Source: Candidatus Cryptobacteroides faecavium
Lineage (GTDB): Bacteria; Bacteroidota; Bacteroidia; Bacteroidales; UBA932
Assembly: GCA_017694995.1 (NCBI GenBank)
Contig: JADIMB010000091.1
Span: 1 to 34,686 of the forward strand
Direction of reading: 5' to 3'
Length of the DNA stretch: 34,686 bases
Shown here: one piece after another, positions 1 to 10,151 of the stretch
Layout: each line of letters begins with the position of its first letter
Position numbering within the stretch: the first letter of the stretch is position 1
The notes under the pieces: generated by a model
What the model was told of the DNA's origin: nothing
Database searches by the model: none
The model's input: only the letters and a program-made list of their open reading frames with translations
Translations under genes and position numbers: made by a program

Positions 1-10
1 CATCAGAACA

Positions 11-1006
11 ATGGATATCAAAGCAGCTGACGTAATGAAATTGCGTCAAATGACCGGAGCCGGCATGATGGACTGCAAAAAGGCCCTCATCGAGGCTGAA
101 GGCGACTATGCAAGAGCCCAGGAGATCATCCGCGAGAAAGGAAAGCTCGTTGCAGCCAAGAGGGCTGACCGCGAGACTACCGAGGGCGCTGTCGTTGCCC
201 GTGTAAACGGTGACAAGGCTATCATCGTATGCCTCGGGTGCGAGACAGACTTCGTTTCCAAGAACGCCGAGTTCCAGAAGCTTGCAAATGACATCGCCGA
301 TGTCGCCATCAATGCGCTGCCGGCTGATGCCGAGGCTCTGAAAGCCTGCACTCTCGCTGACGGAAGGACAGTGGAGGCTGCAATCACTGAGCAGACAGGC
401 AAGACAGGCGAGAAGCATGTGCTCGTAGGATATGAAAAGGTGGAGGCGCCTTTCATCGTTTCCTATATCCATGCCATCAACGGCAAGCTCGGCGCACTCG
501 TAGGCTTCAACAAGGAAGTGGCTGCAGACCTTGCAAAAGGCGTTGCAATGCAGGTAGCTTCCATGAACCCTGTAGCCATCAACAAGGAAAGCGTCCCTCA
601 GAACGTCATCGACAACGAGCTCACAGTAGCTGTCGAGAAGACAAAGGAGGAGCTTGTGAAGAAAGCCGTGAACTCCGCTCTCGAAAAGGCCGGCATCAAC
701 CCTGCCCATGTAGACAGCGAGGACCATATCGCTTCCAACACAGCCAAGGGATGGCTCACTCCTGAGCAGGCTGACAAGGCACGCGAGATCATCAAGACCG
801 TGTCTGCAGAGAAGGCGGCAAACCTTCCTGAGGCAATGGTCAAGAATATCGCCAACGGCCGTCTGAACAAGTTCTTCAAGGAGAACACCCTTGAGGAGCA
901 GGAGTACCAGATGGGCGACGGCAAGACTTCAGTGAAGGATGCAATCGCTGCGGTAGACAAGGAGGCCAAGGTGCTAGTATTCAAGAGATTCTCTCTTAAC
1001 GACTAG
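11..1006 (+). CDS. tsf: Elongation factor Ts
   Basis: Nucleotide exchange factor that recycles EF-Tu from its GDP to its GTP form in the cytoplasm. The 331-residue product has the N-terminal UBA-like region at about residues 4-40, with the family signature LRQMTGAGMMDCKKAL, and the EF-Tu-contacting TDFV motif at residues 79-82 (CETDFVSKN). It is longer than the E. coli protein (283 residues), as is usual in Bacteroidales. The ATG at 11 is the natural start because the UBA region follows at once. The gene is normally preceded by rpsB, which would lie just outside the window, and a strong hairpin follows it. Identification is secure. Confidence 0.97.
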   Translation: MDIKAADVMKLRQMTGAGMMDCKKALIEAEGDYARAQEIIREKGKLVAAKRADRETTEGAVVARVNGDKAIIVCLGCETDFVSKNAEFQKLANDIADVAINALPADAEALKACTLADGRTVEAAITEQTGKTGEKHVLVGYEKVEAPFIVSYIHAINGKLGALVGFNKEVAADLAKGVAMQVASMNPVAINKESVPQNVIDNELTVAVEKTKEELVKKAVNSALEKAGINPAHVDSEDHIASNTAKGWLTPEQADKAREIIKTVSAEKAANLPEAMVKNIANGRLNKFFKENTLEEQEYQMGDGKTSVKDAIAAVDKEAKVLVFKRFSLND

Positions 1007-1029
1007 TTTTAACTCCTATAATATAATTG

Positions 1030-1057
1030 AAGAGCGGCCAGGTTTCTGGTCGCTCTT
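1030..1057 (+). terminator. Terminator of tsf
   Basis: A 12-bp stem (AAGAGCGGCCAG with CTGGTCGCTCTT, one G-U pair) encloses a four-base loop and is followed by a T-rich stretch. It lies 23 bp after the tsf stop codon. This is a typical intrinsic terminator. Confidence 0.85.
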
Positions 1058-1240
1058 TATTGTTATATTTGTTGATAAACTTTGCCGCAATAAGGAAAAT
1101 TATAACTTTCCGGCGAAGTTTAATAGGAATACGTGATAAACAAGGAAGAGGAATTGAAGCTGAGGACAAGAAGACAGACGTTCTATCGTCCATAATCACG
1201 GATGTTATTACAGCAGAAGATCTCATTTCCCCGAAATAGA

Positions 1241-1273
1241 AGGGAGGGCCGAAAATTGGCTTTCGGCCCTCCC
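1241..1273 (-). terminator. Terminator of the ribose/nucleoside operon
   Basis: A perfect 13-bp inverted repeat (GGGAGGGCCGAAA with TTTCGGCCCTCCC) around a six-base loop lies about 30 bp beyond the stop codon of the last minus-strand gene. On the minus strand it is followed by TTCTATTT. The interval 1058-1240 holds no supportable gene: the short reading frames there overlap the two terminators. Confidence 0.8.
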
Positions 1274-1301
1274 CTCGTTTAATTGACATTGAAAAGTCTG
1301 T

Positions 1302-3644
1302 CTATAAGGCTGGTATAAATGTAATCTTGTACGATATGTTTTCATTGACCGGACTGCCTGTCCCCCACGGGAAAGCGTATGTGGCATAGTTTTCGGCGGT
1401 GATGTCTGTCCTTGCCGACCCTAAGGTCAGGAAGCCCCCGGATATGATGTTCGGGGATTCTTCTGTCCCGAAGGTGTTCTCCGTCGTCACATTTTTGTTC
1501 GAGCCTACGACACCGGCTATAAGGAATGCGGTGGAGCCTTCAGGGGCGGTGATACCGCAGTTGACGGTACAGCCGTTCAGTGTGGTGCCTCCCTGGTTGA
1601 ATGATGCACCGACAATGCCTCCTAAGGCGGCATCTGACCCTCCCTGCTTACCTGCCAGTTTCACGTCGCTTGCTATTTCACCGTAGCTTTCGCATCCGTT
1701 GATGGTGTGCGGCCCGGCCATGACACCGGCTATACCTCCTATTGTGCAGGTGCTGTATCCGTTCTTGAGATAGATCCTGCCGCTGTTTGTATTGTCCTTA
1801 TGGGTGGCGGCGCCTCCGGAGATACCTCCGATACGTGTTTTCCCGTACCCGTCGGCAGTGATGGTCCCTGTATTTTCACACATTTCAATAATGGATTCTG
1901 CTGCAGCCCCTTCCTTGTTCGGCCAGCCGGCAATGCCTCCGAGGGAATTGTTGGACCCCCGGGCGTCGCAGACGTAATTTATATTTCCGTTGTTGATGCT
2001 GTTCCTTATCGGTGAGGTCCCCTGGTCGGAATGGTAATCCCCTCCGGAGATCCCTCCCACCTGGGCGATGAACTGGATGTTTACGGAACTCCGTGCAACA
2101 CCCTCTTCCGGAAGTGACGTTGTCCAGGTCACGTTGATCTCTCCGGTGTTTTCACAGCCTGTGACCGCTCCCCAGCTTGAGGCTACAATGCCTCCTGCAC
2201 TCTGCCTGAAATTCTTTGAATTATCGTTGGTGACGGCATGTACTGCAGCCGGATTGTCGATGTCGGCAAGTATAGAGGTTACAGTTCCGGAGTTGCGGCA
2301 GTTCTCTACAGCACAGTTGTACATGTGGCCGAAGACCCCTGCTACGTTGGTTGCATATTTGCTGGCGCTTCCGGAGGCCTGGCATCCGAGGGAGTATCCG
2401 GCCCTTAATGTAACTGCCCCTGTGTTGGTGTTGTTCCTTACGGTTCCGTTACCCCAGCCCTCATAGCATGCTATCCCGGCTACTCCAGTTCCCTTTACAC
2501 CGCCGTCGGCTTTCCCTTCCGCACTTTCGGCATAGTATGAGATTGCCCCGTTGTTGGTGCAGTCCGCTACCTCCCCTCCGGCGTAGGTGACAATCCCTCC
2601 GGCCATGAGCAGTGTCGTGTTTCCTGCAGATGCGACTGTCACATCCCCGCTGTTGGTGCATCCGATGGCTTTGGAGTTATTGTTCACTGCACCTACTACT
2701 CCTGATGCATAGAACGATTTGGTGAGCACACCGTTGAATGTGAAACTGATGTTCCCTTCGTTTGTGCAGTTCTCTATCCGGGCGTTCTCCCCGTCGGTCT
2801 GTCCGGCCACTCCGCTATAGTATGCCCCGTCTGCGGAGTGTACATCTCCTGAATATGTCATGTTGCCATAGTTGGCGCATCCTGACATATAGCCTTTATT
2901 GACACCGCAGATTGCCCCTTTTTTACCGGCGGTGATTGCATTGACCGCGATGTCGGCACGGTTTTCTATGTTCTGGACAGTACCCTCATTGACCTGCGCT
3001 ATGAACCCGAAATTAACGGCGTTGTCAGGAACTGTGAGGCTGCATGAGCCGTCAATGACCAGATTCATGAGCGAACCGCTTGCGGTGATGCGGTTGAACA
3101 GGCTCCTGGAAGTCGTCCAGTCCGATATAGAGTGCCCCTGGCAGTCCAGCGCATAGCTGAAATCTTCTATTTCCGGAAGGGTTATGTCTTTGAGGCTTAT
3201 GTCCCGTCCGAGCTTGTATTCATTTGTCGCATTACCTGATGCCACAAGCTGCAGGTACTCTGCAAATTCTTCTCCTGTTTTGATTATCAGTCCGTTCTCT
3301 CCCTGGATGACTTTCACTGATGCGGAAGCGTCCCCGCTTTTTGACATTACGGTTATCGTTGCAGAACGTTCCTCCCCCTCATTGGATACTGCTTCCACGA
3401 TAATGTAGGATGAGGCTTCAAATGCTTCTGCAGAGGACGGGGTAAGGGTAAGCCATGAGGCATCGGAGGTGGCTTCCCAGTCCCGGTTGCTTTTTACTCC
3501 GATTGTCGTGCGCTCTCCGGCGCTGTCGATGACCAGTTCGGATGTGTTGATTACAATCGAGGCGGGCTCGGTGTTCTTTGTGCAGGAAAGGGTATTGATG
3601 CAGCAAAGAACGGCAGCTGCTGAATATAATATTATACGTTTCAT
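1302..3644 (-). CDS. BACON-domain surface lipoprotein with GLUG-like repeats
   Basis: Predicted lipoprotein of 780 residues and last gene of the operon. A signal peptide ends at Cys21 (NTLSC). A BACON domain follows at about residues 28-115, with the typical core NRDWEATSDASWLTL. From about residue 200 to the end there are roughly a dozen degenerate repeats of the pattern (N/G)C-x-N-x-G-x-(I/V), alternating with GGI(A/S)G-type strands. This suggests a long beta-helix or GLUG-like surface stalk. It starts 15 bp after susD. In SusC/SusD loci, proteins in this position usually bind glycan or ligand at the cell surface; that role is inferred. The exact ligand cannot be read from the sequence. Confidence 0.85.
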   Translation of the reverse strand: MKRIILYSAAAVLCCINTLSCTKNTEPASIVINTSELVIDSAGERTTIGVKSNRDWEATSDASWLTLTPSSAEAFEASSYIIVEAVSNEGEERSATITVMSKSGDASASVKVIQGENGLIIKTGEEFAEYLQLVASGNATNEYKLGRDISLKDITLPEIEDFSYALDCQGHSISDWTTSRSLFNRITASGSLMNLVIDGSCSLTVPDNAVNFGFIAQVNEGTVQNIENRADIAVNAITAGKKGAICGVNKGYMSGCANYGNMTYSGDVHSADGAYYSGVAGQTDGENARIENCTNEGNISFTFNGVLTKSFYASGVVGAVNNNSKAIGCTNSGDVTVASAGNTTLLMAGGIVTYAGGEVADCTNNGAISYYAESAEGKADGGVKGTGVAGIACYEGWGNGTVRNNTNTGAVTLRAGYSLGCQASGSASKYATNVAGVFGHMYNCAVENCRNSGTVTSILADIDNPAAVHAVTNDNSKNFRQSAGGIVASSWGAVTGCENTGEINVTWTTSLPEEGVARSSVNIQFIAQVGGISGGDYHSDQGTSPIRNSINNGNINYVCDARGSNNSLGGIAGWPNKEGAAAESIIEMCENTGTITADGYGKTRIGGISGGAATHKDNTNSGRIYLKNGYSTCTIGGIAGVMAGPHTINGCESYGEIASDVKLAGKQGGSDAALGGIVGASFNQGGTTLNGCTVNCGITAPEGSTAFLIAGVVGSNKNVTTENTFGTEESPNIISGGFLTLGSARTDITAENYATYAFPWGTGSPVNENISYKITFIPAL

Positions 3645-3659
3645 TTTGTTGTCCTTAAA

Positions 3660-5390
3660 TTAATTGACACCGTCTACATATCCAGGGTTCTGGGTAAGGT
3701 TCGGATTAAGTATGCGCTGGGAGGCCGGTATAGGCCAGAGGTAATCTCTTTCGTCATCCCAGAGGGTCCCGTAGTTGGCGGCCGAGTAGGCCGTTATATA
3801 ACCTTTGTCGCCTTCGGAAAGTACAATGTCGGTATAGGTGTTCCCGACCTTTATCTGCATCTTGCCTCCGGACTCCACAATCTCGAGGTCTGCCGTCCCG
3901 TCACCCGATGTGTCGATTTCCCCAGGGCCGGAGATATATACGCCATACCATGGGACATTGCACGGAAGGCATTGTTTGCATTCAGCCCAGCGGAACATGT
4001 CCCATGACCGGTCCGGCTGTTCAAGGGCAAGCTCCACTGTCCGCTCCCTCCTTATTTCCAGTATTACGCCCTTGTTTCGCCCCTTATCGACATTAGGGTA
4101 GCATTCCATCACGTATTTGCATGGACTGGTATTCGCCTCTTCCATTTCCAGGTCCGGCATTCCGGCCCTTTTACGTATCAGGTTTACTGAGATGTCGAGG
4201 TCTTCCTGTGTAAGGGTCTGGAGCTCTGCTTTTGCTTCGGCATAGTTGAGATAGACTTCCGCCGCCCTGAGGAGGCACCAGTCTATATCGTCTGAAGAAG
4301 ACATGCACTTGGATGCTTCAGGGACAAATTTGATAGGCTGGTATCCCGTATGTGATGTAAAGAGGCATGGAGAGACTGAAGATGCCCCTTTCTGTATGTA
4401 TCCAGGGCACATCACTGTCTGTGCCATACGTGGGTCCCGGTTTTGTGTCTCCTCCATATAGGACTTGGTCTCCCAGCCGTCCTGGTTTGTAAATTTCTGC
4501 CCGTTGGCCATCAGGTAATGGTTGAGGAAACGGCGGGTGAGGGAGACACGGCTGAATTCTGCATTGTATCCCATGCTGTGGAAAACGTTGTTCGCCGCGT
4601 CATAATGACGGCAGAGTACGACTTCCTGGGTTATCGCATTGTCGGATACGAACAGGTCCCGGTATGGTGTCGTGCCTGTGCTGTACAGGGAAAACGGTGC
4701 TGAGCTGATGAATTCGCCGGCATATTCCGCAGTCTTTTCCAGATATTTTTCCCAGTCGTCGATATTGTGGTATTTGCGGAATGTGCCTTCGTACAATGCG
4801 GCCCGGCTTGCGTATCCCATTGCAGCCCATCTGGTCACGCGGGTGTTCATCTCCTCCCATTGTCCCGGAAGATACTGTATCGCGAATTCGAAGTCCTCAA
4901 GTACCCGCTGCATGACATATTCCCTGCTGTCCCTCGCCTTATAGATGTCGGGGTCGGTGGATCCCAGGACCTTGTCATAATAAGGGACATCCCCGTATGT
5001 CCTCACCATCTTGAAGTAGAAATATGCACGGAAAAACCGTCCTAAGGCCTCATACTTTGTGGCTACGGCAGCGTCCTCGCACTGGTCGAGATGCTCAAGC
5101 ATGTAGTTAATGTCCCTGAGGGCGGAGAAAGACCAGCTCTGGGTCTGCGGGGTACGGTTCCCTGAGACATAGGCGGAAATCCCGTTCGTCATCATGAGGT
5201 CTGTGGTAGAGCCCCAGTCGGCCGACAGCAGTATGTCCCTGTAGAACTGGTTGCTCCAGAGCATCAGATCCGATTCCGTCTTGAAATACCTGTCAGGAAT
5301 GACCTCGTCCTCCGGGACCATGGTAAGGTCGCAGGACGCAATTCCCAGGACAGAGAAAGACAATATGGCCAGTTTATATATCTTTTTCAT
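3660..5390 (-). CDS. susD-like: SusD/RagB-family nutrient-binding lipoprotein
   Basis: Surface lipoprotein of 576 residues that would cap the neighbouring SusC barrel and bind the nutrient. The lipobox is IASC with Cys20. Family features include an N-terminal stretch with PEDEVIPDRYFKTESDL, the helical (TPR-like) segment AALGRFFRAYFYFKMVRTYGDVPY-like at about residues 112-135, and the conserved C-terminal SusD region with VYLNYAEAKAEL, IRKRAGMPDL, IRRERTVELALE and WDMFRWAEC, ending near LWPIPASQRILNPNLTQNPGY. It starts 11 bp after susC, and its reading frame is intact, unlike that of its partner. Confidence 0.95.
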   Translation of the reverse strand: MKKIYKLAILSFSVLGIASCDLTMVPEDEVIPDRYFKTESDLMLWSNQFYRDILLSADWGSTTDLMMTNGISAYVSGNRTPQTQSWSFSALRDINYMLEHLDQCEDAAVATKYEALGRFFRAYFYFKMVRTYGDVPYYDKVLGSTDPDIYKARDSREYVMQRVLEDFEFAIQYLPGQWEEMNTRVTRWAAMGYASRAALYEGTFRKYHNIDDWEKYLEKTAEYAGEFISSAPFSLYSTGTTPYRDLFVSDNAITQEVVLCRHYDAANNVFHSMGYNAEFSRVSLTRRFLNHYLMANGQKFTNQDGWETKSYMEETQNRDPRMAQTVMCPGYIQKGASSVSPCLFTSHTGYQPIKFVPEASKCMSSSDDIDWCLLRAAEVYLNYAEAKAELQTLTQEDLDISVNLIRKRAGMPDLEMEEANTSPCKYVMECYPNVDKGRNKGVILEIRRERTVELALEQPDRSWDMFRWAECKQCLPCNVPWYGVYISGPGEIDTSGDGTADLEIVESGGKMQIKVGNTYTDIVLSEGDKGYITAYSAANYGTLWDDERDYLWPIPASQRILNPNLTQNPGYVDGVN

Positions 5391-5401
5391 TTTGACTTTT
5401 T

Positions 5402-8400
5402 TTAGAAATTAATGTTCAGACCGAAAATAATGGTGCGTGGCATGGTGTATCCTGTACCTGAACCTGAATAATATGTGCCTGTCGCGACAGCGAGTTCAGG
5501 GTCGACGGTCTTGCAGTATTTTTTGAGAGGGGACCAGTATGCGATGTTCTCCGCTGAGAAATAGACACGCAGGGATGATACGAACGCATTCTTGAACGGA
5601 ACAGTATATCCCAGGGTGATATTCTTCAGGCGGAGATAGTTCACTTTCTGGAGATACCTGTCGTTGACCTGGGCCAGAGGCCCTCCGTTGTACGATTGTA
5701 TCGGCCTCAGGCGAGGGAAATAGCCGTCCGGGTTCTCTTCTGTCCAGATATTGTCTTTGTAGTCTTTGGATATGAATGATGTCATCGTATATCCGTAGAG
5801 GTTCCAGAACCTTGATGCACCGTAGACATCGTCATTGTTGGCGGTAGGATACCAGTCCCTCTTGCCTACGCCCTGGAGGAATACGGACAGGTCGAAATTG
5901 TTCCAGTTGAAGTCGAAGCGGAACGAATAGTTGTACCGCGGAAGGGAGTTGCCTATGATCATCATGTCTCCCGGATCGTCCACTGTCCCGGAGCCGGTAT
6001 TGATGTACCCGTCACCGTTCCTGTCCTCGAACATGACATCTCCCGCCATCAGGAAACCGGTCCCGCCGGGGGCCATGTTGTATACACGCTGGTATACATT
6101 TGCGGAATTGTGTACCGCCATCTGATAGGCAGCGGCCTCCTCGTCTGTCTTGAAGAGCCTCGGGACGTGGTATCCCCAGATCTCGCCGAGGACTTTGCCT
6201 TCATAGTTGCTGCTGAAGAGCCTGTCCGGGTTGTTGTATTTTGTGATTACGGTGATATAGTCGCCCAAAGTTGCGGTGACCCCGTAATGGAATGGCTTTT
6301 GGCCGAGCTTGAACGAATCTTTCCAGGATATTGAGATTTCCCAGCCGTTGGTGCGCAGGTCCGCACAGTTTTCGGTAGGGGTGGCGGCCCCGTAGACGCT
6401 TGGCAGGGTAAGGGAGGTGGTCAGCATGTTTTCTGTCTTGCGCACAAAGTAGTCCCCGGTAAAATTGAGCCTGTTGTCGAAGAATGACATGTCAAGGCCT
6501 ACATTATAGGTTTTGACCGTTTCCCATGTAAGTCCGGATGACATCGGGTCGGATACATAGGAATACTTGGGCTTGCCATTTGAATCGAACAGGTATGACA
6601 GTTCCCCGGACTTGATTGTCTGCAGGTATATGTAGTCACTCACCTGCTGGTTCCCGAGGGATCCGTAGGAAAGGCGCAGCTTGCCGTCGGAAAGCCACCC
6701 TCTGGCTCCGTCCAGGAAGCTTTCCTTCGAGAACCTCCAGCCTGCCGATGCGGACGGGAAGTATCCCCAGCGGTGTCCTGTTGCAAACCGGGATGTGCCG
6801 TCTGCACGCATGGATGCTTCGAAAAGATATTTTTCCTTGTAGTTGTAGTTTATCCTTGCGAAGAATCCGAGTGTCTTGTATGCGGTCAGGTCCTGCGATA
6901 TGGTGTAGTATGTATCATCAGTAACGGAGTTGAATGTGGCAAGGTCCTCATTGCCTACCCCGAACTGGTCTACCGTGAGGTCGGAAGTGCTCCTTGTCTC
7001 GAAGTTCATACCGCCCAGTGCCGTAAAGTTGTGTGCGTCATTCCATGTCTTTGTATATGAAATGAGCCCGTCTACGCTGTGGGTCGTCCATTGATAATGC
7101 CTTTCACGGTATTCGTCTTTGGCATACGCGGTGTTCGTGACTGTTTCACCGATGATGTCGGAGTATGTGGCGGCGAGGGTCCTGTCCTTGTAGAGCCTGA
7201 AGAAATTGGATATGTTATATGTGGCTTTAATGGACAGTCCTTTTACCGGGGTTATTTCCAGTGAATTGGACAGGGTCAATGTCCTTGCGTCGATGTCGTG
7301 CCTGTTGTTTTCATTAGTCGTGATGGCGCCGCGTCCTTTCCCTATGCCCACTTTCCGTATGTCGTTCGGGTATATGACCTGGGTCCCGTCAGGATTCCTC
7401 GGGACGAACATAGGTCCCAGGGCCTGGTCCAGGGCGGAGATTGTCAGGTCCTCATTGAGGGTACCTGGATAGACCTGGTGGATCGAGTAAAGGGATGCGT
7501 TGGTGCTGAATTTTGCCCATTTGAAAATCTGCGCGTCCATCTTGGCCCTGAATCCATAGCTCTGGAATTTCTCCTTTACAGGTATGGCCGGACCGCTCAG
7601 GAGACCCTGCTGGTCATAATATTTCCCGCTGACATAGTACTTGACTGACCTGGACCCGCCGGAAATCGATATGTCATGCTGCTGCTGGAAGCGGTTGTTG
7701 TTGAACAGCGCGTTGTACCAGTCGAAGTTTCCGTAATAGTGGTACTGTCCGCTGTCGTCGACCACAACCCATGGCCTTGCCGGGTTTTCGGTCTTGTCAT
7801 ATCGGCGTGCCTCCAGGGCGGCCCAGTCGGCATCCGTGTAGTTGAATGCACTGTAGCCGTATCGTGCTGTATAGACCTCGTCCACTGCTTTCGCCCAGTC
7901 GTATCCGGTAGAGATGAAGTCAGTGGAGGTTGTAGGCTGTATCCATCCGAACTGGTTGGAATACGATACTTTTTGTCTTGCCCTCAGAACCGCTCTTGGT
8001 CGTCACGAGGATTACACCGGCCGATGCCTTTGCCCCGTATACGGCACTTGCGGACGCATCTTTCAGTACGGATACCGATTCGATGTCGGCTGCATTGATG
8101 TAGGAAAGGGAAACTCCCGGCACCCCGTCCACAAGGATGAGAGGGGAGCCTCCGTTTACTGAAGGTACACCGCGGATGTTGATTGAATGCCCGTCTACAG
8201 GATTACCTGAGCTCATGGTAATGTTCATTGACGGGTCCGCACCCTGGAGGGCGTTCATCACATTTACGACCGGACGGAAATCCAGTTCATCCCCGGATAT
8301 GGAGGAAACCGCGCCTGTGACGTTGATTTTCTTTTGTGTGGCATATCCTACCACGACTGTTTCTTCAAGCATCTGGGTGTCCTCTGCAAGGACAATGTTT

Positions 8401-8723
8401 ATGGTATTCGACGATGTCACTTCTATTGACTGCTCCTTATACCCTAACATATAGACCTGAAGGATTTGTCCCGTTTCCGCTACGATGGAGAACCTTCCGT
8501 CCGAATCGGCAGTCGCACCTGCCCGGGTCGTGAGGTTCTGTATGGTGGCTCCATATACCGGTACCCCCTTTTCATCTACAATCCGGCCGGAAATATTCCG
8601 GACCTGCTGTGCTTCCGCACTTTCCTGCATTGTGGCAGCAGACGCATGATAGGCGGGGCTGGCAAGCATCCACCCTGATACGAGCAGGGCTGGCAGTATA
8701 ATTCTGTTGATAGTCTTTTTCAT
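5402..8723 (-). pseudogene. susC-like: SusC-family TonB-dependent transporter, frameshifted
   Basis: Outer-membrane transporter that would be about 1106 residues if intact. The N-terminal part (8723 down to about 7970) has a signal peptide, a carboxypeptidase-regulatory-like domain (ISGRIVDEKGVPVYGATI), a TonB-box-like EETVVVGY and a plug domain ending ASAGVILVTTKSGSEGKTK. The frame then runs to a premature stop at 7920. The correct continuation (VSYSNQFGWIQPTTSTDF...) is in the next frame and stays open to 5402, giving the beta-barrel with a normal C-terminal aromatic end (FGLNINF). The break coincides with a run of five identical bases at 7970-7974; four would restore the frame. This may be a real mutation or a homopolymer sequence error. 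The separate C-terminal frame that starts with GTG at 7885 is not a true gene start. Confidence 0.9.
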
Positions 8724-8736
8724 ACTCGTTCCGTTT

Positions 8737-10119
8737 TTATTCCATTAGCGCTTTGTAGCAGGCCATCGCTTCCGCGTCGCTCATAGGTGCGTCGTACAGA
8801 CGGGCAACGACTACTTCTCCGTAGAATGAAGCTTCTCCCTGGTCATTTGCATTCGGGTCGGCTCCGATACCGAACCATCTTGCATCCGTATTGGTTTCCT
8901 GGAACTTGAAATCACCGGAAGCGTTCAGGCTGTTTTCCAGTTTGCCGTTTACATAGATTGAAACAATTTCTGTCTCTTTGTTGAAAGTCCCGATTACATG
9001 GTAGTACCGGTTCGCTTCAGGGACAACGGTACTTGCCGGGGATTTCCATCCTCCGCCCACGTGGGTCTCGAACTGTATCACTCCTTCATTAGCCTTAAGG
9101 CATACTCCTATTCCTCCAGCCTGGCTTGAGGCGAACGGTTTCACCTGTTTCAGCCCGTCCGTATAGGTCAGGGGATCATAGTATGTACAGAATACAAGTT
9201 CGTAGGAGCAGCCGTCTGCAATCTTTTCCGCAAATTCGGAGTCTGTCGTGTAAGGAATCGTGTAGTAGCCACTGGCAAGGCTGCTCCGGGCTATGGTCCC
9301 GTTGTTGAATACGGCCGCATTGCGCCCCAGCTGTTCAACGTATTTTACACTGCAGTCTGCGTCAAGCCTTGAGGCATCCACTGTCATGCCCATAGAAGAG
9401 GCATCTGAAGCAGAACCGTTGTCATTGAATATGACATCCAGGATGAGGTCTGCAGGAGGTGCGGCCGGTGCGCTCTGTGAAATGTTCAGGTATGCGAACA
9501 GCTCCGGTTTGCCCGGGACGGAAAAGAGCAGTTCGGCCGAACGTTCAGCTCCGGTATCATTTGCCGGTACACTGAAAGTGACGGAGGTTGCTGTCCTGCC
9601 GGATTCTGTGATCCAGTTCACATTTTCCGTTTCTATACTATATTCCCATTCGTCCTGGTTTGTGCTGATTTCCACTGTAAATTCATCACCCCATCCCAGT
9701 ACAGATGCATTGTCCGGGCTTATTTCAAGATACGGCTCCTGTATGGCCTGCTCTATCTGAAATTCATTTTTGAGCTCGTCGCCCATGTAGAATGACACTG
9801 TCGCATGCCTTACCGCGCCGGATTCGTTTTCTGGGACATCCAGAGACACTGCGGTCTTTCCGGAGCCTCCGACTTCTGTATCCAGCCTGTATACATCACA
9901 TCCTGTGGTTTCTACAGACCATGCTTCGCTTGAAAGCACTGTAAAATCAACGGACTGCGACCTGCCGTCAAGACTGATAGTCCCGTTGTCTTCAGCCCCT
10001 GCCGGCCCGAGTACCCTGAAGATCGGAGTGCGGTCAAGCCACTCGGAAGTCTCATCTTTGCAGGACTGTAGCGTCATGGCCACAATCACGGCAAAAATAA
10101 AATTGAAATAACGTTTCAT
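8737..10119 (-). CDS. Lipoprotein with two BACON domains and a LamG/concanavalin-like domain
   Basis: Predicted surface lipoprotein of 460 residues. I start it at the ATG at 10119 (MKRYFNFIFAVIVAMTLQSC, lipid Cys20); a longer frame from 10158 only adds a non-signal extension. Two BACON-type Ig domains lie at about residues 45-125 and 130-220 (WSVETTG, WEYSIETENVNWIT). The C-terminal half is a LamG/jelly-roll domain with the usual YYHVIGTFNKETEIVSIYVNGKLE segment and ends with VVVARLYDAPMSDAEA. It lies directly before susC with a 13-bp gap, the place of ligand-binding surface proteins in such loci. Binding of a ribose-containing glycoside or nucleoside is inferred from the neighbours. Confidence 0.85.
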   Translation of the reverse strand: MKRYFNFIFAVIVAMTLQSCKDETSEWLDRTPIFRVLGPAGAEDNGTISLDGRSQSVDFTVLSSEAWSVETTGCDVYRLDTEVGGSGKTAVSLDVPENESGAVRHATVSFYMGDELKNEFQIEQAIQEPYLEISPDNASVLGWGDEFTVEISTNQDEWEYSIETENVNWITESGRTATSVTFSVPANDTGAERSAELLFSVPGKPELFAYLNISQSAPAAPPADLILDVIFNDNGSASDASSMGMTVDASRLDADCSVKYVEQLGRNAAVFNNGTIARSSLASGYYTIPYTTDSEFAEKIADGCSYELVFCTYYDPLTYTDGLKQVKPFASSQAGGIGVCLKANEGVIQFETHVGGGWKSPASTVVPEANRYYHVIGTFNKETEIVSIYVNGKLENSLNASGDFKFQETNTDARWFGIGADPNANDQGEASFYGEVVVARLYDAPMSDAEAMACYKALME

Positions 10120-10151
10120 ACAAGTCAGTTTAGTTAATGGTTCGGTTCTGG

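Noticed and set aside
1027..1239. 70-residue frame after tsf
   Set aside because: It starts within the tsf terminator and has no family features or start signal.
7960..7990. Programmed ribosomal frameshift in susC
   Set aside because: The needed shift is +1, whereas the run of A in the mRNA would favour -1 slippage. There is no X XXY YYZ site in the right phase and no clear stimulating structure, and SusC genes do not normally use this.
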